Below, one piece after another: positions 9,960-23,126 of a stretch of 64,000 bases of DNA (its first letter is position 1; each line of letters opens with the position of its first letter). The DNA is from Neospora caninum Liverpool. Its lineage: Eukaryota > Apicomplexa > Conoidasida > Eucoccidiorida > Sarcocystidae. Location of the stretch: contig NC_018395.1 of the NCBI RefSeq assembly GCF_000208865.1, positions 5,008,839-5,072,838 on the forward strand, given 5' to 3'. Below the pieces are notes generated by a model. The model was not told the DNA's origin and made no database searches. It saw nothing but the letters and a program-made list of their open reading frames with translations. The position numbers were made by a program, and so were the translations under genes.

Positions 9960-12521
9960 TTCGTGAGGGACAGAGCAGGCGAGACAAGGTCGGATCTGGC
10001 CAACAGAGAAAGAAGGAGTCTCGACACTGACCTGGGCGTTCGAGAAGACCCCAAAGGCAGCGAAATGTCCTAGAGGAAAAGAGGAAGTCAGGCTCGGGAG
10101 ACAGTCCGGTCAACGCGCGCAGAAAGCGCGCGGCTCGTCACGGTGAGAAAAGAGGCTAGGCGACCACGGAGAAAAGAGAGATAGGGAAAACACCCGAGAG
10201 AAACGAACAGTCCCTGTGAAAGGCGGCTCTCGATTTTCGCTAAAAATATCTCCCATTTGCTCGGTCCTGCCTCGAGCTGGGCTGTACCAGGCTATACACA
10301 GCAGTTAGCAGGTGACCAGCGATGAAGACACCTGCCACGAACGGCGCTTTTCCCTGAGCGCGCAGCACGGTTTGTCTTTTGCTCTCATCGAAAATGTTTT
10401 CAAAAAACGGAGAGAACTTTTTTCTTCCGGCGCCGTGCACTCTGCCGCGTTCACGCGATTCCCACGGCTTGCCGCTGTCGCCGGTCTAGCAGAACGGGAC
10501 CGCAGCCATGGCTAGCCCACAGGCCCTCCCATGGAAAGCGAGGAGACAACGACATTTTTATTTTCGTCCTTCCTCGGCAAACACTCGAACGCAAACTTTT
10601 CACGGGTTTTTTTTCGATACTGCCTGACGAGGAAAAAACAGACACCGGAGGCTGTCGCGAAACGGGAAGACACCGGCTTGCAAGACACTGTTTCTGTCCC
10701 GTATCGGCCGCAGGCGCACGGAGGATGCGCCGAGAGAGTTTCAGACGCCTCTGGAGGCGGTTTCTTGACAAAAAAGATCAGACTGGCTGGAAAAGAACCA
10801 AAACTTGGACGAGAACTGGAAGAAATCCCTTGTGCAGGTGTAACGCGTGCCTGAGCACGAGAAGGGGGAAGTTGCACTGGGGACCAAGCGGCTTCTCACA
10901 ACGCAGTTAGCTGAAAATAGGCACAAGACACTATAGAGTCGGAAGATTTCGGATGTCTCCTTTTCTTCACAGAATGCACTCAACACGAAACGGGGTTCAG
11001 ACAAAGTGTATCACGAGGAATGCGCCGCGAGGCACTGTGTCACCGGCTTTCCCAGAAAACTGGAAAAACGGCTCGACGCTCCAAGCAAAAACGAGACCAC
11101 TTCCGAGCATATATGCATATATATATATATATATATATATACGGGTTTAACGTGTGGTATTGAGTGTTTACGCATGCCAAATTCGGAGGAAAGTACATGT
11201 GCACGCATAGATATCCTCAAAACCGTCTATATATATACATATATGTTTGTATAGATAAATGCATTCGAATGGGAGGCGTGGTGGGGTGGCTGTCGGAGCT
11301 GAGGCACAGGACGCAGGGTGATGAAGGAGAAGGGGAGCTGAGAATGCTCTAAAATGCCTTGGCGGCTGCAAAGCAGAAAGTTCTACAGTCGAGCATGTGG
11401 TTAACTCAGGGGCTCACAGAAGAAGCCTGGCAGTCCAAGAGCCGTTAAATCAATCGAGAAGTGACTATGGGAGGTTCGATGCTCAGTCCTTTTTCCGGGG
11501 GTTCTTTTAGACATGTTGAAGGAGACGTTGATTGCTTTTGGACGTTTAAGCCCCTCGTAGATACATTTCCTGGTCTTTTGTGTACATGTTAGCAGCCGCG
11601 TAGAAATGAAAACACTTGCATCTGTTCCCGCGGAAATACGCATGCATATGTATGTATGTATATATATATATATATATGCAGTTATGTGCGTGTATACAAG
11701 GAGATGTGTGTGAAGAGACGACTCCGTTTTTGCGATTTCTTTTGTAGGATATCTCAATGCTGGACGTCCTTTCAAACACAGTCATCGGATCAGCCATCTG
11801 CTTGGCGTTTTGATGACGCGGGAGAAGACACGCTCAGCTGTATCTCTCCTTTATGGAACCATGGGTTCACGCTGTCTGTTTCCGCAGTCCCATTCCTTTT
11901 GTTTTCCCGGAAAAAGCATAGCACCCTATAACAAAGGGCCACGCTGCGCGAAATTGAACACAGCGACACGGGCATCCTCAAGAAGCAACAGGCTTGAAAA
12001 AAACATATTGAAACAAACCCTAGAGTCCTCAGAGAGAGAGATGTGGGTATATATCCGCATGCATTTGCGCGTGCATACATACATGTGTTTACACACACTT
12101 GCACACAACTATGTGTATGTTATATACCAAAAACGTGTGAGTGCGAGTGGTGTGCAAACTAGAGTGTCTTCTTTAGCAAACCTCAAGAGCAATTCAGGGG
12201 GAACCTGACTCTCTCGAGGTGGGTATATGCGGTGACGGCTTCAAGGAACAAAGGCTCTTGGGGTTCAAGTCTCGCATCGTCAACATCGGAAGCACTTGCG
12301 CCAACATTGCGAGGATGCAAACAAAAGTGAGAGGAGAAGAGGCGTATCCCATCGTTTCGCCTCCCTCATGTGAGTCTACACGATAGAAGTTTAGAGGGTA
12401 GGCATATCACTGCCTAGCGCGTTTGCACGGTCCACACAGGCACTTGCATTACCAAAACGCCAAGGAAACACAGGAGACACTGGAGGTTTCTTTGAGGATG
12501 TCGGAGGAGAAAGAAAAGAGA
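9960..12521. other. Intergenic stretch between two minus-strand genes
   Basis: The right part should be the 3' UTR and flank of the MATH-BTB gene, and the left part the promoter of the membrane-protein gene. A (TA)n tract lies at 11117-11141, with other TA/TG-rich blocks at 11230-11260, 11650-11680 and 12060-12125. No convincing coding frame was found on either strand. Confidence 0.55.
11117..11141. repeat. (TA)n microsatellite
   Basis: An uninterrupted alternating AT run of about 25 bases in intergenic DNA. Confidence 0.9.
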
Positions 12522-15500
12522 TTAGTTCTCTTCTTCTGCGTCCTCGAACACAAAGAGACTCGCGTCATCGAAAGATCCATCTCTCTCTTCTGGAGTCGCC
12601 GAAGGACCCGGGAGATTCGACACTTTCGGAAACGACTCGCGTTCTCCACTGGCGCCGCCAGCGTCTTGAAAGCACCGTCGCTCAGGCAAACCTCCCAAAG
12701 CAGACAGAGGAGGGGACAAGCCCCCGGGCACAGAGAGAGAAGAAGATGAAGAAGCAACAGGTGAAAGCAGAGAAGATGCACAAGCAGCTGCATCGCGCAT
12801 GTCTTGACTAGGAAGCGCGTTGCTGACAGGAGTCCGGCTTCCGCTCGAGCGCCTTCGACGTTGACTCCGAGGTCCAGCACGCTCTGTCCTCTGTCGTTCA
12901 GGCGTCGTCTCCATCATAGTGTGAGAGGAGGACAGACCCTCCGAACTTCTGTTCTCCCCTGGTGTATCGGCTTTCTCAGACACACACGTCCCGCTGCTCG
13001 GACTGTCGCTTGCCGCGTTTCGACAGCTTCCCTGGAGGCTTGCGCTCTCCCTAGGCGTTGCACGCCTTTCTGCCGAGCCCAGATTCTCTCCCGAGTCCCT
13101 GTGCTCGCTGGGTGTGGACGTGGCTTGACCAGCGCAGACGTCGCGCGGAGAAGGATTTGTGAGGCCGTTCGCGCCCCCAGGGCCACCTCGAACCTCGCTG
13201 GAATCCGTCCCCTGTTGCCTGCACTCTCCACTGTGGTTCTCTTCCAAACTCTTTCTGCTGGGGCGCGTACCGCGACTCTCAGCCCCCTTTTCTGCGCACA
13301 CAAGGTCGTTTCGCGTCGCAACACCCCCCTGCTTGGCGCGGTCGCTTTCGTCGCCAGGGAAGCTCCTGTTTCTCATCCCGAGCTGAAGGCCTGTCGCGTA
13401 GTCGCGGCTGAAGTGCGCCATCGCCCCTGGGAAGGTTCCTGCGTCGTCGCCCCTCGGCCGCGCGGCGCAAGCTGTGGACGAAGAAGCGGGGAGAACAGCG
13501 TCGCCAGAGCTAGCGGAAGAAGACGCGGACAGAAGAGACGGAGAGGAGACAGCGTGTGGGGCGTCGAGGCGTGTGCTTCCTTCCTCGCCACAAGATGCGT
13601 GAGTGGTTTGCTCGCCGACACTCTCTGCCAGCAGGGGATTATCCATATCTCCCAAGCGGAGGCGGGGAAGAGAACTTCGCCTCGGAGACTTGGTGACTAC
13701 CGGCACATTTGCGCCGCACAGAAGAGAAGGAAACGAGGTGGAGACTCCATTCGCTGAAGCGGGACGAAGCGCGATCTCGGAAGAAGCAGCCGCAGGCGAG
13801 GAAGAGGCGAGGGGTGCCGGAGAAGACTCCGCAGTCAAAATCGAACGCGGCTCTGCTGAAGAAGGAGAGTGACGTGCAGAACGCGAAATGCGCGCACAAG
13901 AAGGCTGTGAAGCGAGCCTCGAATGCGCGACTTTGGGAGAGGACGGAGAAGCCGCGTGCGGCGAAACCGTTTGGGGCGACTCGAAGGGGCGAACGGCAGA
14001 TGTGTCCTGAGGGACAGCGGACGCCGATGTCGCTCCTCGGCCGGCACCACGGAGACTGGCTGCCTGGGAACTAGCAGAGAAATCTTCAAGAGGAGACGGA
14101 GTCCTGGAACTCGAAAGAGACAGCGGGACTGCCGAGCTGTCTCCGACACTCGTCCTCCGCCCCACACCCTCGCTTCGGCCGCTACGCACGCCGCCCGACT
14201 CCAGGCTTGGCAAACGCCCTCCGCGAGATCCCCGCGAGGCCTCGCGGCCGTCCCCGTAGGGCAGAAAGGAAGCAGGAAAAGGGGACGCGGAAAGAGACGA
14301 CGCGGAGTGAGAAACAGACGAGAATGAAGAGAAAAAGGGAAAAGAAGGAGGTTCGTGGACGGAGTAGGGGCGTCGCTTGGGAGACACCTGGATTTCTCGA
14401 TGAGGGTTCGCTGGCGTGGGCTGTGCTTTGTCTGCTTGCGACGGCGGATTTCCCCGGCCTCCAAGTCCGCTCGATTCGCCTTCCGAGCATCGCTGCGTGC
14501 AGCATCTGGTGAGTTCGCTAGCTCCGTGGTCCTCCCTCGAACTTCGTCGGTCTCTGCCGCTGCAGTCGCCCTCTAGTAGCCTGACGCCGTGCGTCGATCC
14601 TGAGCAGCCGAAACTTCCGCCTTCGAGGGTTACTCTCTGCTTCTTGCGTTGTCGACTCCCGGGCGACAGTGCAGTGGAGAGAGGCGAAACCTCTTCGCGG
14701 TGGACGGAGACGCGTTTCTGGAGCGGTCGGCTGTCGTCACGCGAAGGCCTCGTTTGCCTGTCCTCTCCACGTTCTCCCTCCCGGCAGAAAAAGGGGTAGA
14801 TCTCGAATCTCCCGGCTCTCGCACAGCACAGCTGAGTCGTAGCCGCGGACGAAGAGAGGGGATCAGACAAGGACGGAGGCACAGCTGGACGAGAGGAACA
14901 GCACGAGGAAGAGGAGTAAACAGAACGCAGCGGAGGGGAACAAAGAGAGGAAGAAGAGAAGAAAGACGACGACGGGACAAACAGCGAGGAAGGGAGAGAG
15001 CGTGGATACCGGCGCGGGTTCTCATGCTGCGTATTGCGAGGGAAGAGATGTGGTTCGCCATCGAAGAAACAGGTGCATGCAGTCCGTTTTCGAGCGAGAT
15101 CCGAGAGCCTTCCACAGCCGCTTCTCTCCGTCTCCAGGGAGCTCGCCGTTCGTGAGGCAGACGCCTGAGAAGGGCGCTCGGGGAACGGGGTTTCCGACCG
15201 CCTCGCCTCGCACTCAGTTCTGTCTTCTCTCTGAAGTCTCGAGCTCGGCAGCAAGTCACGCGTGGGGGGAAGTTCACCCCGCGCAGTGCCTCCATCGCTC
15301 GCTTCTTCTCGCGTCTCGAGTCCCCATCCCTGTTCTTCGCTCTGTCCTCTGAGTCTCTCTCTCCGTCCCTTTTCGTTCGTCACGTCATCGGATTCGTGGC
15401 ACGGGTTCTCGCGCGACGCTTCCGGAGCCAGCGCCCCGCTCGGCGTCGGAGGCAAGCGTCCCGAGACGGATGTGCAGCCACGCTCGCCGGCACCTGGCGG

Positions 15501-18500
15501 CGCATTTTCGTCGCTCCGTGCCGGTCGATTCTTCTGGAGTTCGCGCGTTCGCGCCTGTCGCGATCGAGCGAGTGGGGAGTCGTCTCTCGCTCGATTCAAG
15601 AGAATCGAGCCCGCGGGTTGTAGCGTGACGATGTCGGTGTCGCTGCACGGAGTTGCGTCGGGGCTTTTGCGCGCATCCGGAGGCGAAAATGCGTCTTCCT
15701 CGGGCGACGACGAAGACAAAGAAACAGAGGCGAATGCTGGACCCGGGAGAGAACTTGACCAGTAACTCTCGAGCAACTGAAGCATTTTCCCCGCCACGGC
15801 GCCGCCAGTGAGAGAATTCGCAAAGAGGCGTGCTGTAGAGACACACCGTCGAAGCAACACAGCAGTGCAAATGCTTGGAACTTCTTTTGCTTCCGACGGA
15901 AAAAACCTAGGGAGTTGGCATACAATCAAACGCTTGCAAACCCAAGTGTCGAGGGATATATCTATGTATATATATATATATATGGACAGGCAGCCTGAAA
16001 AGAGCTCTTTCATCACATACGTGTGTTACAAAACTATTTGGATAGGGGGTGCATAGATATGAGGATTCAGACACAGATGGATCGGTGTGTGTGTGAAGTT
16101 TTTGATGGGGCAGAGGACACACACGAACGCTTCCCTAGATATACATGCCAGTGTCGATGGAGAGAAGAGCGGGGTTTCTCGAGTTGTTAGGGCTCTGTTC
16201 GAATCTCTCCGCAGGAGCTGAGAGGTATGCTCCGGGTGTTTCAAGTTCTCCTTTTTTCCAACTGGAAAGCGCACTTGCTTTCACGAGGCGACGGCAGTTA
16301 ATGCGACTTGCACAGAAAAGAATCGCCGCAAAATTTTGCCGCGAAAGTCGTCCAATGATCTCGTCGATGCAACGCTCGTAGACACACTGCAGGCAGCACC
16401 AGTCAAACAGAGGCAGCCCTCCCTCACGCCATACGTTTACATAGTTTGAGATACGGAGATTTCTGCACATCTACAGATAAACAGACGACCAAAGAATAGT
16501 GTCTTTAAGGGGAAACGAAAGCGCTCTCCTTGTTCTGCATGTGCATGCGTAGTCATAATTGTGTGTGCTGAAGAGTAGTGAAACAGAACAGAAACGGCGA
16601 CTTCCGTCACCTCTCTGAGGTAGCTAGGAAGTGCTGCGTGAGCAATACCGGGACGTCGTAGAGATCGGCAGCGACGAGGAGCTCGAGGAGTGCATTGATC
16701 CTCTCCGTCTCTGTTTGCCGGGAAGACGCCTTTTCGTCCTTCTCTTCAGTCTCGGGAGACAGGAGGGGACACCTGGAAACAGGACAACTCCGAAAGACAC
16801 GAAAAAGGGAATGCCGTACAGGACCACTCATTGACATGCGATGCACACATGCACGTACAAGCGTTCACAGTTCTATACAGATCTCGGAAAAGAATGTAGG
16901 TAGCCCGACAAATACCTACATAGAGAGATACATTTGAGTACCGCTGAAGCGTTTCAGACTTGCATGCGACGCGCTTTTTTTTAGTGACTGCAACGTACAT
17001 ATCGGTGTGCATGTAGAGTAAGAGATTTCGAAGAGCAGAGACGGTGAGTCCGGCGGTTTCTGAGAGGTTGATTTTTGTCAGGCCGGCGAGTCGATTCTCT
17101 TCGTTCTCTGTCACCACGCGTTTCTGCCCCGACAGACGCGGAATGCAACTCGCGACCGAGGCGCAGCCTTTGGGGCCCTCCCGGAAGAGGCCTTTCAACA
17201 TGGCGTTGAAAACCTGGAGAAGCGTGAGCAAAAGAAGGACGAAACGCAGAGAGAAAAAGAGACAGAACGCGAGAAGAAAACGAAGACGCGTTGCCACAGC
17301 GGGGGGGGCTGCTGGAATCTCGGAACCCGGCACGACACCGCGGCGCACCGTATATATCGAGGGAATCGCAGGAGGCAGAAGAGACCGAAGAGACAAAGGG
17401 GACGGAACAGAGGAGACACAGGGGACAGAGGAGACAAAAGAGAAAAGAAGGACGGTGCAGAGAAAAACCAAATGCGATTATGATATTTTTTCTGTTTCCT
17501 GCGTCACGTGGCACGAGCGGCCTTCACCTGAAACGCGGTGAGAAATAGAGCAAAAGAACACGTAGGAGAGAAAGAGAGAAAGAGAAGGACGCAGAGAGGA
17601 GAGATGCGAAAGAGGAGAGCAAGGGATACAACTCTGTTGAGGAAGAGACACAGAAGCGACAGATCTCAAGAGCCGCCAGGGGTGCGACCACGTGTATGAG
17701 GCAAGCGTGTCCAGTTGTCTGTTTCCTCTCATCGCATCTTACCTTGGATCTGGAGACAAGGATCAACTTGTTTGCCTCGAAGACCTCTCCGTGGAATTCG
17801 ATTTCCATGTCTTTCTCCTGTTCAATGAAGGCAGCAACCTCTTCAGAGAGGCTGGGAGGCGTGCTCCTCTGTAGGGCGTGCACATTTTCCTTTTTGTCCC
17901 CAGCTGTCTCCTCGCGTTTGCAGGACAGGTGTCTGAGGGCGACGACTGGTCTCGGGCGAGACGCGGTGGCTGACCTCGGCCCCGCGAGAGCCTCCAGAAT
18001 CGGACAGTCCAGCAAAGCGCGAATCCTCAAGCTTCCATCTGCCCACGCCAAGGCGCGAGCCTTTCGCCGCGTGCTCACTAACAAAACAGGCACAAGCATT
18101 CACCTAATCGAGAAAAAGCTCCACGCAGGAAACGCAGAAGACGCTGTATTCAACGTTCCATAGATCCATACGAAAGACACATATACATAAATACGTATAC
18201 AGGCAGAGGCATGTAGAAGTGTATATAGTAGGTACACTTCATATGCACGGACATGCATATATATCTCTCTTTTACATCTCTCTTGAGAGAATTCATAAGT
18301 GCCGCTTACCATCGCAGAGATGAGTAGGGCCGTACCCGACACCAGGTTCGTTTTTCGAATACACGTCGCTGTCTTCGTACTGAACGATGAAGTCGCGTTT
18401 CGAGCCTTGAGTTTGCGAGGTCGACGGAAACGTGTTGGGGTGTTGTTTGAAGATTTGGAGTTTGTAGTGCACGAGAACGTCTTCAGCGAGGCAGCTGTCC

Positions 18501-19716
18501 ACCATAAGATACAACTCTAGCGAACCGGCGTTCTTGGAGTCGCCGTAGGGATACAGCCGAAGAAACCATAGACCGACTTCATTGTCGCCAAAGAGAGGAC
18601 TGTCGATATACTGGTCTTCGTCTTGCGCACGAAGAACTGAAAGCCACAGAACAAACACACGCGGGACACAAGCCGAGATGCACGCATGCATGAATATATA
18701 CATATATAGGCACACTTTGTACAGCCTTGGGCAAATGTGCCACTATAGACGTGTAGACCGGCCCCTACAAGCACAAGGAGCTAAGGGGATAGATGCAGAC
18801 ATATGCCTCGATCAACGGGTCCGCATTTATTCATGTCTATTTGAGTAGAAGTATATACGTATGTAGAGAGGTGTCTGTACGGATGTACGCGTGCGTGCAT
18901 GTCGAGGTTTTGCATGTGGTTGTGGTAGGCGTGTACGGAAGAAGGAGGCAAATGCACCACGTGATTAGTTGAATAGACAACCTGGCCCCTGAAAAGCGAC
19001 ATTGGATAACGAAACCGGTAATCTCGCCACGCACATTTGTTTTTGGCGAGAGCCCAGATCTCCGGGAAATGCGTAACTCGCCAGTTGGCACAGACGCGCC
19101 GTTTGTCGACGTGACTCGCCAAACTGAACTGTCTGTACGCCGGCGCGAAGGGAATCCCTTTCGAGTCCTTTTTGGTCTGTTTCTCCGCAATCCCACTTCT
19201 TGCCGCCGAAGCAGAAGGACCAGAAGACGAAGGAAGGTCAGAGAGCAATGCAACCGAAGCAGACGCAGGACGGCTCGCGTCGCCGGATGACGAAGATGAC
19301 AAATGGGGCGGCGAGTGTCCCCGGACACCAGAGTTCGTCGACCTCGAGGAAGTGGCGGAGGAGGAAGAGGAAGAAGGCGAGGAAGAAGAGGAACAAGAGG
19401 AAGACGACGCAGATGCGTCGACCCTAGATGGAGGATGCCGACTTGTTCGATGATGCCCACGATGCGAGTGTCGTGACGAGGCTCGAGCCTCCCCCTGTTG
19501 AGGCGGAAGCGGAGACGAGTGCGAAGAAGAGTGCGACGAGTGCGAGGAAGACCGTGAAGAATGGGAAGAATGTGAAGAAGACTGGGAAGAAGAGTGCGAC
19601 GAAGAGTGGTTTTGGTGACTGTGACCCCGCCGTGAAGATGTCGAAGCTCTGTTGCTGTTCCGGTTGCTGTGCTGACTGGCGTTGTGGCCGGAGGCGTGTG
19701 GGAGGCGTCTTGCCAT
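12522..19716 (-). CDS. MATH and BTB/POZ domain protein with very long disordered tail
   Basis: Seven exons on the minus strand: 19716-19035, 18636-18310, 18077-17743, 17213-16999, 16772-16611, 16462-16275 and 15832-12522. They total 5,220 bases and 1,739 residues, and all phases close. Residues 1 to about 165 are a Ser/His-rich tract. The MATH domain follows (WRVTHFPEIWALAKNK, then IDSPLFG, LRLYPYGD, LELYLMVD, and DGSLRIRALLD). Then comes a BTB domain (FHGEVFEANKLILVSRSK, VFNAMLKGLF, LRNLLLYMHTD, LLVAADLYDVP) and a short BACK-like stretch (CIDEIIGRLS, FCASRINCRRLVKA). The last exon encodes about 1,100 Ser/Arg/Pro-rich residues without a visible domain, ending DAEEEN. MATH-BTB proteins recruit substrates to cullin-3 ubiquitin ligases (family knowledge). 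The acceptor of exon 6 is uncertain: CTGCAG at 16391-16396 is an alternative with a better pyrimidine tract, but it needs a different donor. Confidence 0.85.
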
Positions 19717-22700
19717 GTTGGGGCGAAGAGAGAGAACTCTGGGGATTTGCAGAGAGAAAAAGGCTTTCGAGAAACACGCGTCAACGACTCATCGAGGCGT
19801 TCTATCGTGCCGAAATTATTGTGCCGCGCAGCACAACGGTCGTTTCCTTGATTCAACACAGCGCGTGGGCGCACAGAAAAGAGAGAAGCAGAATCGACAA
19901 GCCTAGAAACCGATCGGACTCTGGATTGAAAGAACATCCAATTTCCGTGGCCTGAGCACGCTTTTCCCCAAGCGAGAAGTTTGGGGCGACAGGCACTGAG
20001 GAGCGCAAAGGGGCTGGATTCAGGCTGCTGGCGTCGGGAAAAGGGATCGCTAGCAGCGGAGACAAGAGGAATGTGGAGAAGGCCCAGCACGGTTGTGTGT
20101 CATTCTCGGAAATCGCCTGTGAATACCCAGACGGAGACGGAGATCGACGCCCAGGAGGCGATGCTCAGGCACTCGTCACATTGCGAAACGCGTACCGTCA
20201 GCAAACTGCAATATGGGGACGCACATGCAGTGCAGAAAGTTGTTTCTGTTTCTGGGCACGCCACCGATGAATGTAGCCCGGGGAGTATCATTTACGTAGT
20301 TTTTGCTGGATCCTGCAAAGCTCGCATGGAAAGTCCGCTTGCCTCAATCGTTCGAGGTCTGAAGCGACGCTGCCTCATTCGTTGCCGACAGTCACAGATA
20401 CAGGAATGCCACGCGATACAAAACCGTGCTCTACGTGTATAGGCCTCGCTTTTAGGTGGACTTCATTGGCGTCGTTAACCGTGTTGGGATCAAACGATAG
20501 GCAATGATTCCCCGATATCTTCCTCAGCCTGGCGGTGGGCACCAAAGTCTGAGCGAGTACTGTGCGCACCTTGCGAGACTTCAAGAGTGTAGGAAGAATG
20601 ATCACCGCTACTGCACACGTTGTAAAGTTGTAAAGTTGGCTAGGATACGCAGCATAAGCTGAAGCTGATCCCCAAGCTGCAACTAAGATTACAGGTGAGC
20701 GGAGTTTGTGAGAGGAGACAACGCAGTAAGGTGCACGCAGTCGCGCGCTCATGGACCAAGTTCACAACTGTGTCGAGTTCCCCAGATCAACGCAAGTCCA
20801 GTTTAGGGTTGAGCACCTAGAGGAGAGCTGCATTTGCTGTTCACGGCCTTTGCGTGGATCTCAAAGGTTTCTGTCCATTGTTTAGCTTCTCTCTGGAACG
20901 TGCTGTATCGCGAAGTGTCCCGGTGCATGTCAATATTTTGGACAGAGTTAAACACGCCCTCATCGGTCTCTCCGCATGTGACAAAAGCCCGCATTTTCCG
21001 CTTCCTGACACACTGGTGTTCAGTAGCCGCAGTCACGAGGAAACCAACTCTCGAGATATCGCCGGTGTTTGAAACGGTGAACTGTTTGACTGTGAAACGG
21101 CTGAGAGTCAAGAAACAGAAGACCACCGACGCTCATTTACTTTCTCTGGCCCTCTCTTGCACGGTTTTCCCTCTTTTTTCGCCGGTTTGGTCTCCTGAAT
21201 CTCAATTGCCGGGCCGGCAAACGGAAAGCTCTAGTCGAGCCGAGTCTAGTGTCGCAGACTATAAAAAGTTGAAATTTTTGAGCAAGGATTTCCCCAAGAG
21301 GAAATCGGGACTGTATCCTCTATACATAAAACTGACTGAAGGAAGACTAGAGCGGAACACAAAGGTTTTCTCGAGGAAAACATTTACGCAGAGGAAAGTA
21401 TGGAACACAGTCTCATTTCGTTGAAGTAAGACCGATTCTGTCGACGCGGATGAAAACGCTTCCATACAAAAAATACAGCATGGCAAGAGATGACCGCGAA
21501 AAAACATGTCTAAAAAGCAACCGAGCTGCCGAATGGCGACGCGCCTCTTCACGCGTGAACCAAGGGATTTGATAAAAACGTGTGGACACGGTTTCACTCT
21601 CGGAGAGACTCCATGCGACAATGAAACCAAACAAGGGGAACTACAGAATGCCAAAAGAACTCAAAAACCTCAGAGGCAAAAAACGAGGTTACGTCCACTT
21701 TCTGCGTCAAAACGACTCAGAACTTGCACATTCGGAATGCGTTTTCTTTTGAACATCGCGATCTCCACACGGACACTTGTGATGGTAGATCAATACTTTC
21801 GCAGAACAACCGGTGAACACTGAGATATCGATCTAGAATGTGTGGCCTTCCTTTCTGAGCGCAGGCGGAGACCCACAAACCAACTTGGAAGACCTATGTT
21901 ATCAAAAGGTTGCAAAAGGTTGTCGCCCTTTTTTTCCGTGTAAAAGTGCCCGCTCTGTGCGCACATGCGAATCCGTGTGCAGACCTCGTCTGTGGCAGAC
22001 CGTTTTTCCCGGCTTCGGCTCAGCACGCTTTTCCCTTTCCTGCGAGAGGGAAAAACGAGGAGCAAGACGAGGACCTTCCCGGCGAGCGAAACGAATGAAG
22101 GGCTCTGCCCCCTGATACAGACAAAATCTACATGCACATAACGCCTAGAGGTTCCATATCAGAGTAGGGAAGTAGGAGCCATCCGCTTCCTGGTGGATCG
22201 TCTGACAGCAACGCCGTGTGTACCCGAGTTTCGCTATCCACTGCGCACAAACATGTGCAGCAGCCTACAAGTGTTGCACTAGAACGGCTTTCTGTCGAAA
22301 AGATTCCGGAAAAGATACCACAGTCAAGTTTACGCAGCACCGCGCCGCAAGAGGTGCAAAGGTTTACCCGAGGGTTTTGGCGTCGTGCTGAGCCACGAGA
22401 ACACAGTGCAAACTGTCGAGTCCGCGTTCGTGGCTGCGGAGCTTGCCACTTCAGATGGAAAGTTTAGTGTGAAAGATGCGCAGGTCTGCGCCACGGCCCA
22501 ACGGGGCACCGCGTTTCTCGCGAAGAGACGCAGCGAGCAGTCAGCGCGCGCGAAGAAACTGCAGAACGTGTCATATTCTTCACTCTGGGTCTTCACGGTT
22601 TTGTCGAGCTCGTCTTTTAAGGCAGACGCACCATCAAACCGAGACCCGTTCCTAGTTCAAGGAGGAAAGCACACCATTAGGCGCTGCTAAAATGCATGGG

Positions 22701-23083
22701 GAAACCTGAAGGCCATCAGGACGTTCGTTGTGTCCATGACGCAGGCTGTTTTCCCTGTCGAGTTGTGCTATCTCTGGCTCATGTGACTGGAAAAGGAAAG
22801 GCAGTCGCGTCAACGTTTTAGCACCTAAGGAAGTGGAACAACCAACGACAAAAGGTGCCGCCTCCCCCACTCGCACAGAGGCGGTGCTTTCATAGCTAGA
22901 GGCAAAAACAGTCTTCGGATGGACAAGGAAACACAGACGGATGAACAGAATACGCCTGAGAAAAAGACCATATCCCAGAAGGCCGGCCGGATGCCGAAGC
23001 TCTAAACCGAAATGCGTGGACCACGTACAGGCGGTAAAGATAAATCTGCAGTAGCCTCCACCCGCCTATCACATACATGTGCT

Positions 23084-23088
<5 letters not shown>

Positions 23089-23124
<36 letters not shown>
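23089..23124. repeat. (TA)18 microsatellite
   Basis: One of the longest perfect TA runs in the window, in intergenic DNA. Confidence 0.92.

Positions 23125-23126
<2 letters not shown>

Noticed and set aside
12804..13757. A 317-codon plus-strand frame opposite the last MATH-BTB exon
   Set aside because: Shadow of the long Ser/Arg-rich exon on the other strand.
18837..20090. A 417-codon minus-strand frame overlapping MATH-BTB exon 1 in another frame
   Set aside because: Leu/Arg-rich shadow of the Ser/His-rich coding frame. The MATH signature and the best start context belong to the other frame.
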